64,000 nt of DNA from Natronomonas gomsonensis (GCF_013391635.1 NZ_JACAWU010000001.1:62001-126000), one strand, 5' to 3'; positions 36,198 through 44,967 are shown, numbered from the stretch's first letter. Notes: generated from the letters alone by a model not told the origin. Numbers and translations: made by a program.

Positions 36198-37022
36198 ATG
36201 AGCGGACATTCGCTCCTCGATTCGGTCCAGTCGTGGCTGTATCGACCGAGGCTGAAAGACATCGTTCGCCGGATCGGCATCGACGCCCACCTGAGAACGC
36301 TGTACGTGGCGCTGTACCGACTCCGATACGGAGAGGCGATTACCGTCGAAATCGGCCCCGCCACGGCGGACATCGGAATCGGAAGCGCCGCCGAATTGGA
36401 CAACATCGTCAGCATCTCCGGGAAGGAACGCCCCGTAGCCAGAACCATCGTCGAGGAACTGAACGAAGACGAGGTGTTCTGGGACGTCGGCGCGAACGTC
36501 GGCACTTTCTCGTGTATCGCCGGTGACGTACTCGAGACAGGCACCGTCGTTGCCTTCGAACCGTACCCGCCGAACGTCGAGCAGTTGGAGCGAAACCTCC
36601 AGCGCAACGGCGTTCCATACGCCATAGAGCCCCGGGCACTGTCTGATACCGACGACGAACGGACGTTCTTCGTGATGGGAACCGAGGAAGCCGGAAGCAG
36701 GGAAGGCTCCATCGAGGACAGCTATGCGGCGGCCACCGACGCGGTCCGGACCATCACCGTCGAGACGACGACCGCCGACCGGGTGGTCGAAGCGGACATC
36801 TACCCACCGCCGAACGTCGTCAAGATAGACGTCGAAGGAGCCGCTCCAGCCGTGCTCGAGGGGATGGACGCTACCCTCGCCCGTCCGGAATGTCGACTGC
36901 TCGTCGTTGAACCGCACGACAACGAGGCCACCATCGAGACAGTGCTGGAAGACGCCGGCTTTCGGAGCCGGAGCCTCCGCGTCGATGGGTCGAACAGAAT
37001 CGTCGCCGAACGAGCAGAGTAA
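36198..37022 (+). CDS. FkbM-family methyltransferase
   Basis: 274 aa. SAM motif I is FWDVGANVGTFSC. Further family motifs are AFEPYPPNVEQLERNL and VKIDVEGAAPAVLEGM. FkbM enzymes O-methylate glycans or other hydroxyls. A TATA-like stretch (ataactttattt) lies about 25 nt upstream. The adjacent acyltransferase suggests surface-glycan modification; this is inference. Confidence 0.92.
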   Translation: MSGHSLLDSVQSWLYRPRLKDIVRRIGIDAHLRTLYVALYRLRYGEAITVEIGPATADIGIGSAAELDNIVSISGKERPVARTIVEELNEDEVFWDVGANVGTFSCIAGDVLETGTVVAFEPYPPNVEQLERNLQRNGVPYAIEPRALSDTDDERTFFVMGTEEAGSREGSIEDSYAAATDAVRTITVETTTADRVVEADIYPPPNVVKIDVEGAAPAVLEGMDATLARPECRLLVVEPHDNEATIETVLEDAGFRSRSLRVDGSNRIVAERAE

Positions 37023-37216
37023 TATTACGCAACCACACCGCCGCAGTGTCCAACATTCGCTGTGCGCGTAAGGCAAACGTATCGTCAGTAAGGTCGACAC
37101 CGTTCGCGGTACGCCGTGCCGACTTCGATGGGGGCAGAAAATAAGCGCGAACATACGTTTCGCCGGTGTTCCGGATTCTGGTTTATAACTAACTTCTCGG
37201 TTGCAGTACCCCTCGC

Positions 37217-38098
37217 ATGGGACCGCAGCACCACCAACACGACCAGTACGCACAGACACCGACGACGGGTCGCGGAACCTACAGACGTGACGTGATGAAG
37301 CTCGTCGGCGCCGGAACCGCCCTTGGCGTCGTCGGGGGCGTCGGAGGCGTCGCTGCCGCAGACGAACACGAATCCGACGACGGCGAGGAAGACGACAGTG
37401 CGGTCGTCGGAAACACGGTCCACGTCGTTCGCACGCTCATCCGACCGTCGACGAACCCCGAGCGACCCGCGGACTTCTTCTATCAGCCGACAGGGCTCCA
37501 CGTCGACCCCGGTGACGTGGTAAAGTTCGTCTTCGAGACGCCCGACCACACGGTCACGTCGTATCACCCCGCATTCGGGATGCAGCGTCGACTCCCCCTC
37601 GGCGTCCAGCCCATCTCGTCGCCGCTGCTCGGTTGGGACCCGAACTCGCTTCCGGACGACATCGTCATGCCACCGGCCGAGAACGGCGGCGAGGAGCAGA
37701 GCGACGGAGCCGACTCCGAGAACACCGAGGCGGACGACGAGAACGGCGAAGACGACGCCGGTGATGAAAACGGCACCGACGACGAGCGACACGGCCCACC
37801 CCAACCGAGTACGTGGCTCTACGCCTTCGAGACGCCGGGCGTCTACGACCTGGAGTGTGCCCCACACGAGGCGTTCGGGATGGCGATGCGCGTCGTCGTC
37901 GGCGAGGAAACCGAAACCGCCTTCGAAACGTCCGACGCTTCACAGTTGCCTCCACCGCGGGCCGGTCCGGTCGGCCTCGCCCGGCAGGTGCTGACGGACC
38001 CGAACCTCCAACCGGAGGCAATCGTCGAGCACGGCACCGTCGAGTGGATGGATCTTGAACTGAACACAACGTCGGAAAACGGTGAAAGCGAGGAGTGA
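37217..38098 (+). CDS. Exported blue-copper (cupredoxin) protein
   Basis: 293 aa. A twin-Arg-like signal (TYRRDVMKLVGAG) is followed by a long Ala-rich h-region. The cupredoxin fold is split by an acidic insertion (about 155-195). Copper ligands are the His in DHTVTSYHP and Cys-x2-His...Met in ECAPHEAFGMAM. Likely an extracellular electron carrier. Confidence 0.9.
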   Translation: MGPQHHQHDQYAQTPTTGRGTYRRDVMKLVGAGTALGVVGGVGGVAAADEHESDDGEEDDSAVVGNTVHVVRTLIRPSTNPERPADFFYQPTGLHVDPGDVVKFVFETPDHTVTSYHPAFGMQRRLPLGVQPISSPLLGWDPNSLPDDIVMPPAENGGEEQSDGADSENTEADDENGEDDAGDENGTDDERHGPPQPSTWLYAFETPGVYDLECAPHEAFGMAMRVVVGEETETAFETSDASQLPPPRAGPVGLARQVLTDPNLQPEAIVEHGTVEWMDLELNTTSENGESEE

Positions 38099-38113
38099 GC
38101 CGGCCATCGCCGC

Positions 38114-38740
38114 TCAAAACGAGCTTTCGACCTCGACAGCGACCTCGTTTCGGCGCAGGAACGGGAGCGTCCACGGCGCGTCGTAACCCATGAAAAACGG
38201 CTCACCCGCGAGCGGAACGTTCGCCGCCTCGAGTTTATCGAGTAACGCCTCGGTCTCGCTGTCGATGCGTGCCTCGGTCGGCCGCCACGAAAACCGACGG
38301 ACAGCTACGGTTCGCTCCGGGATTTCGAGAAGTTCGACGGAATCCTCGGTCGGCCGAGGCGCGCTCTCGATGTCGTACTCCGCCGGGAGATAAAACCGCA
38401 TCCGACTGCCGTCCTCGCCACCGATTTCGACCGGTGCGGTCATCGAAATCGTCGCTCCGTTCGCGGACAGTTCGACCGGCGCAGTCATCTCAATTTCAGT
38501 CGTACCTGCGTTCTCCCCCGTGATGTACTTGAACAGCCGTCGGAATGCGGCCGGCCGCGAATCCGCGACCGTTTCGACGACGACCGACTCCGGATACCGC
38601 CGCAGTTCCACGTCGTCGAGGCGCGCGACGACGGTGTAGGGAACCGTCTCCGTGGCGGCGCGCTGATAGAGCTTCGCCGCCCCGAACCCAGCGATGACAC
38701 CACCGACGACCCCGAGGGCGATTGTGCGCTTCCGAACCAT
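38114..38740 (-). CDS. SOUL heme-binding family protein
   Basis: 208 aa. An N-terminal hydrophobic helix (8-26) suggests a membrane anchor. The SOUL domain has VELRRYPESVVVET, FRRLFKYITGEN, EIEMTAPVE and FYLPAEYDIESAPRP. Heme binding in plant and animal relatives is weak and varied, so the ligand here is unproven. It is convergent with the cupredoxin gene. Confidence 0.9.
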   Translation of the reverse strand: MVRKRTIALGVVGGVIAGFGAAKLYQRAATETVPYTVVARLDDVELRRYPESVVVETVADSRPAAFRRLFKYITGENAGTTEIEMTAPVELSANGATISMTAPVEIGGEDGSRMRFYLPAEYDIESAPRPTEDSVELLEIPERTVAVRRFSWRPTEARIDSETEALLDKLEAANVPLAGEPFFMGYDAPWTLPFLRRNEVAVEVESSF

Positions 38741-38932
38741 GTTGGATGTACGGTGACGGACACAATAAGCCTACTCGGCAGTGTGTTCTCCGGTGGGAAG
38801 CATCTACAGGAACTCTGGTAACCGCACTTCGCTGCATACGAGAACGGTTCAGTTCGGGCCTCCGCGAGATTGACTAGTTGAACCTACTGAAAAACGAAGC
38901 TAATCGTACATGCCGTACTGTGGACCTCTCGT

Positions 38933-39187
38933 TTACATCAAGCGGTCGAACAGCCTCGTCGCCTTGCTCTCGACTTTTTCGCTGATATCGTTGATACGGG
39001 TCGCGTTCGAGAACGCCAACAGCGTCGGTGGCCACAGACCGATGAACAAGCCGTGTTCTTTGTTTCCACGCACGTAGAACTGGTACCACGACAGCAGTAC
39101 GGACCCAACCGCCGCTAAGATTATTGGATCGTAGCCTGTTCGCTTCCCGATCTCTTTGGCCGCTCCTTTCTCTCTCTGTTTCTCCAT
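38933..39187 (-). CDS. Small membrane protein, unknown
   Basis: 84 aa from ATG 39187; a TTG one codon earlier is possible. It has a basic N-terminus, two hydrophobic segments (about 22-38 and 46-60) and a charged helix at the end. No family recognised. It marks the left edge of the lower-GC accessory block. Confidence 0.6.
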   Translation of the reverse strand: MEKQREKGAAKEIGKRTGYDPIILAAVGSVLLSWYQFYVRGNKEHGLFIGLWPPTLLAFSNATRINDISEKVESKATRLFDRLM

Positions 39188-39380
39188 CAACGGCCCGTTG
39201 GGTTCGTCCGTGTATTGTTATATGGTACTGACTTCCACAACCCGCTGGACCTCGTTTTTAATTCGTTCTTTCCGCCGAGGGCGACTACCCATCTGTGATT
39301 CCCTCTGCTAGATATCGACGTTCTGACTTTTTAGGTAGGGGTTTTTATCGTTGACTTCGCTATCTCCCCTCGACCAGCAA

Positions 39381-39578
39381 ATGTACCGCCCAGTTGTCGA
39401 AGCTTACCAGCAGCTCGCCGATGCACGCCCACTCGTCCGGCCGACGTACAATCAGCTTGAGGTCGTGTTACTTCCACCGTACGGCGATCCTGAGGTCCAC
39501 ATCCCGGGCGAAGTCGGAACGTACGTCGCCGGCGGAGTGCTCATCAACTCCATCGCCGAACTGTGTTATAACGATTGA
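39381..39578 (+). CDS. Possible small protein, uncertain
   Basis: 65 aa from ATG 39381; an upstream TTG at 39351 would add ten residues. The reading has alternating hydrophobic strands and codon choice similar to a real gene, but no family or promoter support. It could be a fragment of a longer lost gene. Confidence 0.35.
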   Translation: MYRPVVEAYQQLADARPLVRPTYNQLEVVLLPPYGDPEVHIPGEVGTYVAGGVLINSIAELCYND

Positions 39579-40009
39579 AGACGGCGATTCCGAGAATCAC
39601 ACCCGTTCGCTCGTACACTCGGCCTACCTCTTTCTCGCTATTTTTCTCATCTCCCGAACCTCCAAAAATAAAATAAATCTGATATTTATTCGAACCAGAT
39701 GACCTCCGGTGAGTTCGAAAACCGGAGACGATACGACGCTGCGGTCATTTGGTGGGTTCGTAGGGATTGCTCCCGAGAGTCAAACCGAAACAGTTTCTCT
39801 TGGCCGTCTTCCCAGAGGCGACCAATCAGACCGGGGGCGATTACTTCGAGGGAGGACCGCCCGTCGGGGCACGTTCGGTATCGCGACCTCCCTCAACGTC
39901 GGATGTCGAAATCTCGGATTTGCTGGAACGTGGTACGAAGACGTGGCGGGAGGTTCGGGGTGTTCGGGACGGTGTACTGGTTAGGAGCGGTCTCGGCGTC
40001 GCGGAGGGA
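39579..40009. other. Gene-free stretch in the accessory block
   Basis: A 431-nt stretch with a very AT-rich part near 39635-39700, then GC-rich sequence. Several overlapping frames are open on the plus strand, but none starts well or shows a family. It may be decayed coding DNA. Confidence 0.5.
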
Positions 40010-40453
40010 TTACGTCCTCGAACCCCCGGCGTCGCTGTCGGTCCCCTCCGCTGCCTTCTCGCCAGCATCCTCCGTCCGCTCCGCTGCCTTCTCGCCGGCC
40101 TCTTGGACCGCCTCGCCGGCCCGCTCTGAGCCGTCCTCGATCCGTTTGGAGGCGGTCTCGCTTCCCTCTTCGATCGCCTCTGCGGCCTGGTGGGTCCGGT
40201 TGGCCGTCTTTTCTTTCACACTCTCGATAAGGTCGTCCGGCCGCTGGGAGTTCTGGACCCAGTAGGCGAAGCCGACCGCACCCGCGCCCAACAGCAGGAG
40301 TCTTTTCAGTCCGATCCCTTTCGACCGTCTCGCGGGCCTGATTTCGATGACCTTGTCGTTCGCCGAGAGGGCATCGACTATCGCTTCCGTTATCTGATCG
40401 TCCATACTGGAGTTGCGCTCCCCAAACCTGTCTTTGAGTGACGGGCGTTTCAT
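40010..40453 (-). CDS. Membrane protein with LEA/apolipoprotein-like helical tail
   Basis: 147 aa; an alternative start is Met17 (40405). The basic region RPARRSKGIGLKR and one transmembrane helix (about 52-66) are followed by a long repeating Ala/Glu/Lys helix of about 11-residue units (AEAIEEGSETA, ERAGEAVQEAG, EKAAERTEDAG). It resembles LEA-like stress or scaffolding helices. Unknown function. Confidence 0.65.
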   Translation of the reverse strand: MKRPSLKDRFGERNSSMDDQITEAIVDALSANDKVIEIRPARRSKGIGLKRLLLLGAGAVGFAYWVQNSQRPDDLIESVKEKTANRTHQAAEAIEEGSETASKRIEDGSERAGEAVQEAGEKAAERTEDAGEKAAEGTDSDAGGSRT

Positions 40454-40852
40454 TGTAATCGAGTGGCGCTACGTCCGGTTGCGTTCGAGCACAGCCTCGT
40501 CACCTGGAACCGTGATCCGGATAACGGTACGCTCGTAATCTGGTCTCCCATCGACCACACGTTGCCCACATTCGACTATTGTTATGTCCCGCTGAATCGG
40601 CCTGCCAGCGAACGCGCGTCCGTAACCCTGTCTTACTGGCGGCGAACACCGCCGCTTGCTGTGGGTTGTGGCCGAGAAGGAGGGGCGTGGCTGACACTTG
40701 AGAGTACGGACTCAAGCGTCCGCTCCGTTCGCGGGGACGGGACAACTCGATTTTCAGTCGAATGCTCTCTCGGTCGCCCCCCTAGATGGGGACATCGGAT
40801 CCTGTCCCGAGGCACGGGCGAGTACAAGGGTACGGAGCACGAAGGGAAGGGT
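40454..40852. other. Gene-free stretch holding a tRNA-like fragment
   Basis: About 400 nt with no supported gene. A plus-strand frame is open through it but lacks a family and would run through the tRNA-Phe-like fragment at 40741-40775. The right end is the promoter region of the 111-aa zinc protein. Confidence 0.5.
40741..40775 (-). pseudogene. tRNA-Phe-like fragment, candidate distal att site
   Basis: These 35 nt match the D-stem to anticodon-arm part of the intact tRNA-Phe (43311-43383) at 30 of 35 positions, on the same strand. All five differences are transitions. The anticodon GAA and a pairable anticodon stem are kept. The sequence on both sides diverges, although a TAG and C-rich segment recalls the tRNA 5' side. 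The simplest reading is an old tRNA-derived integration remnant marking one end of the nitrile hydratase island. Confidence 0.6.
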
Positions 40853-41188
40853 ATGGGACTGACAGAGAACCTTGACGAACGTAACCGGCTTCCTCGAAAA
40901 CTCATCGCCGTCGGCCTGGCAGTATTCGCCCTCTGGTCGTTCCGGAGAGGCAAGCGACCGCGCGGTGTGCTGGCGGGGGTTGGTGCTGTTGCGCTCGGCT
41001 ACAGCGCGTCGACCGAATCCGATGACGTGGTGGAGCAGCTCTCGGAGAGTCTCGGGACCGAACCAACGAGCGAGGCCGATAAACTGTACTGTGCAATCTG
41101 CGAGGAACCCATCGTCACGGGACAAGGCCGGAGGCCGAACGAAAACGACGAGACCGTCCACGAGGCCTGTCTCGAGGCGCTCGCGTGA
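40853..41188 (+). CDS. Membrane protein with C-terminal zinc-ribbon-like Cys cluster
   Basis: 111 aa from ATG 40853. The N-terminus is basic, with two short hydrophobic segments (about 18-30 and 40-50). The C-terminus has LYCAICEEPI and VHEACLEAL, a possible zinc knuckle (C-x2-C...H-x3-C). It is 245 nt upstream of the nitrile hydratase beta gene, on the same strand and within the island. No family recognised. Confidence 0.65.
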   Translation: MGLTENLDERNRLPRKLIAVGLAVFALWSFRRGKRPRGVLAGVGAVALGYSASTESDDVVEQLSESLGTEPTSEADKLYCAICEEPIVTGQGRRPNENDETVHEACLEALA

Positions 41189-41433
41189 TGGTCTGAGGCC
41201 GCTTCCGGTCCCTCCACACTATCCGTCGAGAGTGCTAACTACAGAGCGGTCTTGCCACCTGACTCGTACACTTCTGAAGAACGAGTCCGACCGATCCTTT
41301 TGGCTGCCCGGTCGTTTCGCTCACAGGAAAGCGACAATTCAACGTCAGATGAGGGAAAGGCGAGGTGAGGCCCGCACAGTCGGCGTTCCTATCGTCCAAA
41401 GCTATTTGCGCGGACGCGGCGAACATGGTTGGC

Positions 41434-42123
41434 ATGAACGGCATCCACGACATGGGCGGGATGCACGGATTCGGGGCCGTCCCCGTCGACGACGACGCCC
41501 AGTTCCACGCGGACTGGGAACGGGTCGTCTTCGCACTAGTGCGCACAATAAGACCGCAGGGCATCTATAACATCGACGAGAGTCGCCACGGAATCGAGCG
41601 GATGGATCCGGCGGACTACCTCGCGGCATCGTACTTCGAACGCTGGCTGGCGAGCCTCGAGCGGAACCTCGTGGAGAAGGGCCACCTCACCGTGGACGAG
41701 ATCGAGGCTGCCTACCAGCGAGCACGTGACCTCGAGGACCCCGCGGAACTGGTTCCCCAGCGACGGGATCCCGACCTTGCAGAGCGAGTGAGAGCGGCGT
41801 TCGAGCGGCCAGCATCGTTCAATCGGCCGAACGACAAGCCCCAGTTCGCTGAAGGAGACGCGGTTCGAGTTCGCAACAACCACCCCGAGGGCCACACTCG
41901 CTGTCCGCGCTACGTCCGGCGAACGGCCGGTGAAATCCGATCCGTCCACGGGAACCATGTCTTCCCCGACGCCAGCGCCCACGGCGAGGAACGGGACGAG
42001 CCGCTGTACACCGTCGCCTTCGACGCCGAGGATGTGTGGGGCCCCGATGCCGAAGATCCCGACGATACGATTCACGTCGATCTCTGGGAACCGTATCTGC
42101 GACCCGCGGAGGACGAACGATGA
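41434..42123 (+). CDS. nthB: Nitrile hydratase beta subunit
   Basis: 229 aa from ATG 41434. MNGIHDMGGMHGFG is the classic beta-subunit start, so the in-frame ATG at 41425 is less likely. The N-terminal helical domain carries DWERVVFAL and SRHGIERM with the conserved active-site Arg. The C-terminal SH3-like barrel has GDAVRVRN and HTRCPRYVR with the second conserved Arg, then VAFDAEDVWG and DLWEPYL. With the alpha subunit it hydrates nitriles to amides. Its stop overlaps the alpha start by 4 nt. Beta before alpha is the order usual in cobalt-type loci. Confidence 0.93.
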   Translation: MNGIHDMGGMHGFGAVPVDDDAQFHADWERVVFALVRTIRPQGIYNIDESRHGIERMDPADYLAASYFERWLASLERNLVEKGHLTVDEIEAAYQRARDLEDPAELVPQRRDPDLAERVRAAFERPASFNRPNDKPQFAEGDAVRVRNNHPEGHTRCPRYVRRTAGEIRSVHGNHVFPDASAHGEERDEPLYTVAFDAEDVWGPDAEDPDDTIHVDLWEPYLRPAEDER

Positions 42124-43157
42124 CTGACGAACACGAGCACGATTCCGGACACGACCACGACGAAACGGCCGCCGATCCGCGTCCCCGCGTTCGAGCGATT
42201 CAATCGCTGCTCGTCGAGAAAGGAATCATCTCGACGGACGCGGTTGACGATGCGATAGCCGCCTACGAACGCGATATCGGCCCACAGAACGGAGCTCGGG
42301 TCGTCGCCCGGGCGTGGACCGATCCCGCCTTCGAGGAGCGACTCCTCGAGGACGCCCCCGCCGCGATCGACGAGTTCGATTTCGACGTCGGCATCCAGCA
42401 TATCGACGTGAAGAAAAACACCGCCGATGTCCACAACGCCGTCGTCTGTACGCTGTGTTCGTGCTACCCGTGGTCGCTGCTCGGGTTGCCCCCGACGTGG
42501 TACAAGACGCCGTCCTATCGGTCCCGAATGGTCCGCGAGCCGCGAGCCGTCCTCGAGGAGTTCGGCCTCGGAATCGACGATGGAATCGACATCAATGTCT
42601 GGGATTCCAGCTCCGAAATCAGGTACATGGTCCTGCCGAGACGCCCCGAGGGGACGGACGGATACGACGAGGACGAACTCGCGAATCTCGTCACCCGCGA
42701 CTCGATGATCGGCGTCGAACGGCTCGACCACGAGACGACGGACGCGGAATCGACAGCTGATGGTGGACACGCGGATCCCGACGGCGCCTTCGCGGACCTC
42801 CTCGGCGTCGACGCGGAGCCGACGTTCTCGGAGCCGTGGCAGGCACGCGCCTTCGGCGTAACTGTCACCCTGTACGACGGGGGCGACAGTTTCGACTGGT
42901 CGGCCTTCCAGCGGCGGTTGATCGAGGCGATCGAGGCGACACCCACCGACGCATACGCTACCGACGGCAACCGCGACACCGGGACCGACGCCGCGGCAAC
43001 CGAACGCATCTACTACGACCAGTGGCATACGGCACTCGAACGGTTGCTCGTCTCTCATGCTATCCTCGACCCCGACGCAATCGACACTCGAGCAGCCGCG
43101 TTCGCGGCCGGCGATCGGACCGCCGAGGAGTTCATCGAGGGCGACCGAGCCCACTGA
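42120..43157 (+). CDS. nthA: Nitrile hydratase alpha subunit fused to an accessory (activator-like) domain
   Basis: 345 aa from ATG 42120. A His/Asp-rich N-terminus (HEHDSGHDHDE) could bind metal. The alpha domain (about 20-210) has the metal centre VCTLCSCYPW with Cys110, 113 and 115; Thr at the second position marks the cobalt type. Residues about 222-345 match the accessory protein and the beta N-terminal domain: FSEPWQARAFGVTVTLY, then IYYDQWHTALERLLV. In bacteria this activator is a separate gene right after alpha. Usual alpha subunits are about 200-210 aa. No amidase or nitrile gene is adjacent. Confidence 0.9.
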   Translation: MTDEHEHDSGHDHDETAADPRPRVRAIQSLLVEKGIISTDAVDDAIAAYERDIGPQNGARVVARAWTDPAFEERLLEDAPAAIDEFDFDVGIQHIDVKKNTADVHNAVVCTLCSCYPWSLLGLPPTWYKTPSYRSRMVREPRAVLEEFGLGIDDGIDINVWDSSSEIRYMVLPRRPEGTDGYDEDELANLVTRDSMIGVERLDHETTDAESTADGGHADPDGAFADLLGVDAEPTFSEPWQARAFGVTVTLYDGGDSFDWSAFQRRLIEAIEATPTDAYATDGNRDTGTDAAATERIYYDQWHTALERLLVSHAILDPDAIDTRAAAFAAGDRTAEEFIEGDRAH

Positions 43158-43185
43158 CTGACCGGTATTTACGTTGGTCGCAGGG

Positions 43186-43211
43186 ATGCCGCCTCCCGGA
43201 TTGTGAACCGG
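43186..43211 (-). repeat. Partial tRNA-Phe 3' end, candidate att site
   Basis: A 26-nt segment repeats the last part of tRNA-Phe (acceptor 3' strand and T-arm, matching 43309-43333) with one inserted base. It sits about 100 nt beyond the intact tRNA, where integration into a tRNA 3' end leaves its duplicate. The 100 nt between holds short hairpins and a stray T-loop-like gggttcaaatc. Confidence 0.75.
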
Positions 43212-43310
43212 AGGAAGACATACTCACTCGCTTCGCTCGTTGTGCGTGTCTTCTAGGGTTCAAATCGCGCTCAGGAGCATTTTCACTGCTCACTTCGTTC
43301 GCAGGAAAAT

Positions 43311-43383
43311 GCCGCCTCCCGGATTTGAACCGGGGACAGCTCGATCTTCAGTCGAGTGCTCTCCCAGTCTGAGCTAAGGCGGC
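43311..43383 (-). tRNA. tRNA-Phe (GAA)
   Basis: 73 nt, minus strand. The acceptor GCCGCCT pairs fully with AGGCGGC, the anticodon stem CTCGA/TCGAG encloses CTGAAGA (anticodon GAA), and the T-arm has GGTTCAAATCC. CCA is not encoded. It appears to be the target gene of past integration. Confidence 0.96.
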
Positions 43384-43457
43384 TTGCAGACGCAACGACG
43401 CCGACGCTATCAAAAAGGGTTTCGAAAGCCGGCGCGGCGATGAGACTGAATCGGGGG

Positions 43458-43583
43458 CTAGATGAGGAACACGTCTGCGGAGTCGAACGTTCGGCCACAG
43501 TCGCCGCATTCGTACTCCATCCCATCGATGGATTCCAGTCGTCCGCCACACTCCGGGCAGTCCGAACCGGCACGTCCTGACAT
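43458..43583 (-). CDS. CPxCG zinc-ribbon microprotein
   Basis: 41 aa from ATG 43583; an ATG at 43610 would add nine residues. Two knuckles, CPECG (Cys9, 12) and CGDCG (Cys26, 29), form a compact zinc ribbon. Such short CPxCG proteins are numerous in haloarchaea and some affect motility or biofilm. It lies between tRNA-Phe and tRNA-Val. Confidence 0.82.
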   Translation of the reverse strand: MSGRAGSDCPECGGRLESIDGMEYECGDCGRTFDSADVFLI

Positions 43584-43642
43584 ACTACGAAGTGAGTCGT
43601 CGCCGCGCATAGGCTTTTCGCGGGTGAGGACCGCCGAAAAGT

Positions 43643-43713
43643 GGGCACGGATGGAATCGAACCATCTTCTCGTCCTTGTAAGGGACGCGTCATAGCCACT
43701 AGACCACGCGCCC
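43643..43713 (-). tRNA. tRNA-Val (TAC)
   Basis: 71 nt, minus strand. The acceptor GGGCGCG pairs with CGTGCCC (one G-U pair). The anticodon stem CGTCC/GGACG encloses CTTACAA (anticodon TAC), and the T-stem GATGG/CCATC is complete. CCA is not encoded. Confidence 0.93.
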
Positions 43714-43818
43714 GCACTCGGCCGAAACCGCCCCGTAGAGTTAACGCTTGCCTTCCGGGTCAACCGGTCATCGTCGGTGACGGAACGTTTAGGCACGTTC
43801 CGTCCCGAGGGAGTGGAA

Positions 43819-44367
43819 ATGACGCGACACCGGACGTGGGCGCTCGTCGTGGTAGTCATCGCTGCGGCCCTCGGCGGCTGTGTCGGCCCGTTCGACGGCG
43901 GCGAGCAGTCGACGGCTGAACCGACGGCGACGGACGACCCGACGCCGACGGCCACGCCGGTCCACAGCAGTTACGAGCAGACGACGGTGACGGTACTGGA
44001 CGGCGACAGCGACGCCGAACTGGGGGCCGTCGAGGCCGCCATCGCCGACAACGGGTCGCTCCAATACACCGGGTTGAGCAACACCGAGTCGCTGCCGGAG
44101 GACCGCGGGATGCTGTTCGTCTTCAGCGGCGAGCGGAACCTGACGTTCGTGATGCGGGAGATGGACTTCGCCATCGACATCGTCTACATCGATTCGAACG
44201 GGACGATAACGTCGATTCACCACGCGCCCGCACCGGGGCCCGAGGAGGACGGCAACGACCAGGAGTACTCCGGGCGCGGACAGTACGTCCTCGAGGTGAA
44301 CCACCACTGGACGACCGACCGCGGCGTCGAAGTCGGCGATCAGGTCGCCTTCGAGTTGCCGGAGTAA
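43819..44367 (+). CDS. DUF192-domain lipoprotein
   Basis: 182 aa from ATG 43819. The lipobox ALGGCVG and a Thr/Pro/Asp linker precede a DUF192 domain: YTGLSNTESLPEDRGMLFVF, FVMREMDFAIDIVYID and VLEVNHHW. Family proteins are small secreted domains of uncertain role, in some lineages linked to copper or stress. A paralogue follows 44 nt downstream. Confidence 0.9.
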   Translation: MTRHRTWALVVVVIAAALGGCVGPFDGGEQSTAEPTATDDPTPTATPVHSSYEQTTVTVLDGDSDAELGAVEAAIADNGSLQYTGLSNTESLPEDRGMLFVFSGERNLTFVMREMDFAIDIVYIDSNGTITSIHHAPAPGPEEDGNDQEYSGRGQYVLEVNHHWTTDRGVEVGDQVAFELPE

Positions 44368-44411
44368 GTGCGCCGGCACGCTTTTCGCCGGCCGGGCCGT
44401 CCGTCAGCGTG

Positions 44412-44936
44412 ATGGACCGACGCCGTCTCGGCTACGCGCTCTCGGCGGTCGTAGTTCTCGCGTTGCTCGTCTACCTCGGCTTTGCGACAGGCGTGCTCGC
44501 CTCGCTTCTGGCCGGCTACGACGCCTCGAATCCCGGGGCATCCGGCTACGAGCACACTGACGTAACCGTCGTCGACGCCGACAGCGACGAGGAGTTGGGT
44601 CGAGTCGATGCCGCCGTCGCCGACACCTTCTCGAAGCGCTACGTCGGGTTGAGCGACACCGAATCGCTGGCCGACGACCAGGGGATGCTGTTCGTCCACG
44701 ACGGCGTCGCCGAGCGGACCTACGTGATGCGGGAGATGGAGTTCGGTCTCGACATCGTGTTCGTCGATTCCGACGGGACGATTACCGAAATCCACGAGGC
44801 ACCCGCCCCGGGACCCGACGAGAACGGCAACGAACAGCAGTACATCGGGACGGGGCAGTACGTCCTCGAAGTGAATCGAGGGTGGACCGACGACCGCGGC
44901 GTCGAGGTCGGTGACCGACTCGTCTTCGAGGTGTAG
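44412..44936 (+). CDS. DUF192-domain membrane protein, paralogue
   Basis: 174 aa from ATG 44412; a GTG one codon earlier is possible. A signal anchor (about 8-30) replaces the lipobox, with no Cys at the end. The DUF192 domain parallels its neighbour almost motif for motif (YVGLSDTESLADDQGMLFVH; YVMREMEFGLDIVFVD). Recent tandem duplication with different membrane attachment is likely. Confidence 0.9.
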   Translation: MDRRRLGYALSAVVVLALLVYLGFATGVLASLLAGYDASNPGASGYEHTDVTVVDADSDEELGRVDAAVADTFSKRYVGLSDTESLADDQGMLFVHDGVAERTYVMREMEFGLDIVFVDSDGTITEIHEAPAPGPDENGNEQQYIGTGQYVLEVNRGWTDDRGVEVGDRLVFEV

Positions 44937-44967
44937 CGGCCCGTCCGGCCGATGTGCCAAGCGTTAT

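Noticed and set aside
39767..40129. A possible plus-strand gene in the accessory block
   Set aside because: The first part looks mildly gene-like, but the rest is antisense to the 147-aa helical protein and no family appears.
40463..40852. An upstream extension of the 111-aa zinc protein
   Set aside because: The frame is open but passes through the tRNA-Phe-like fragment and lacks domain features; ATG 40853 is the better start.
43212..43310. A second tRNA gene beside tRNA-Phe, suggested by gggttcaaatc
   Set aside because: Only a T-loop-like string is present; no acceptor or anticodon arm can be folded.
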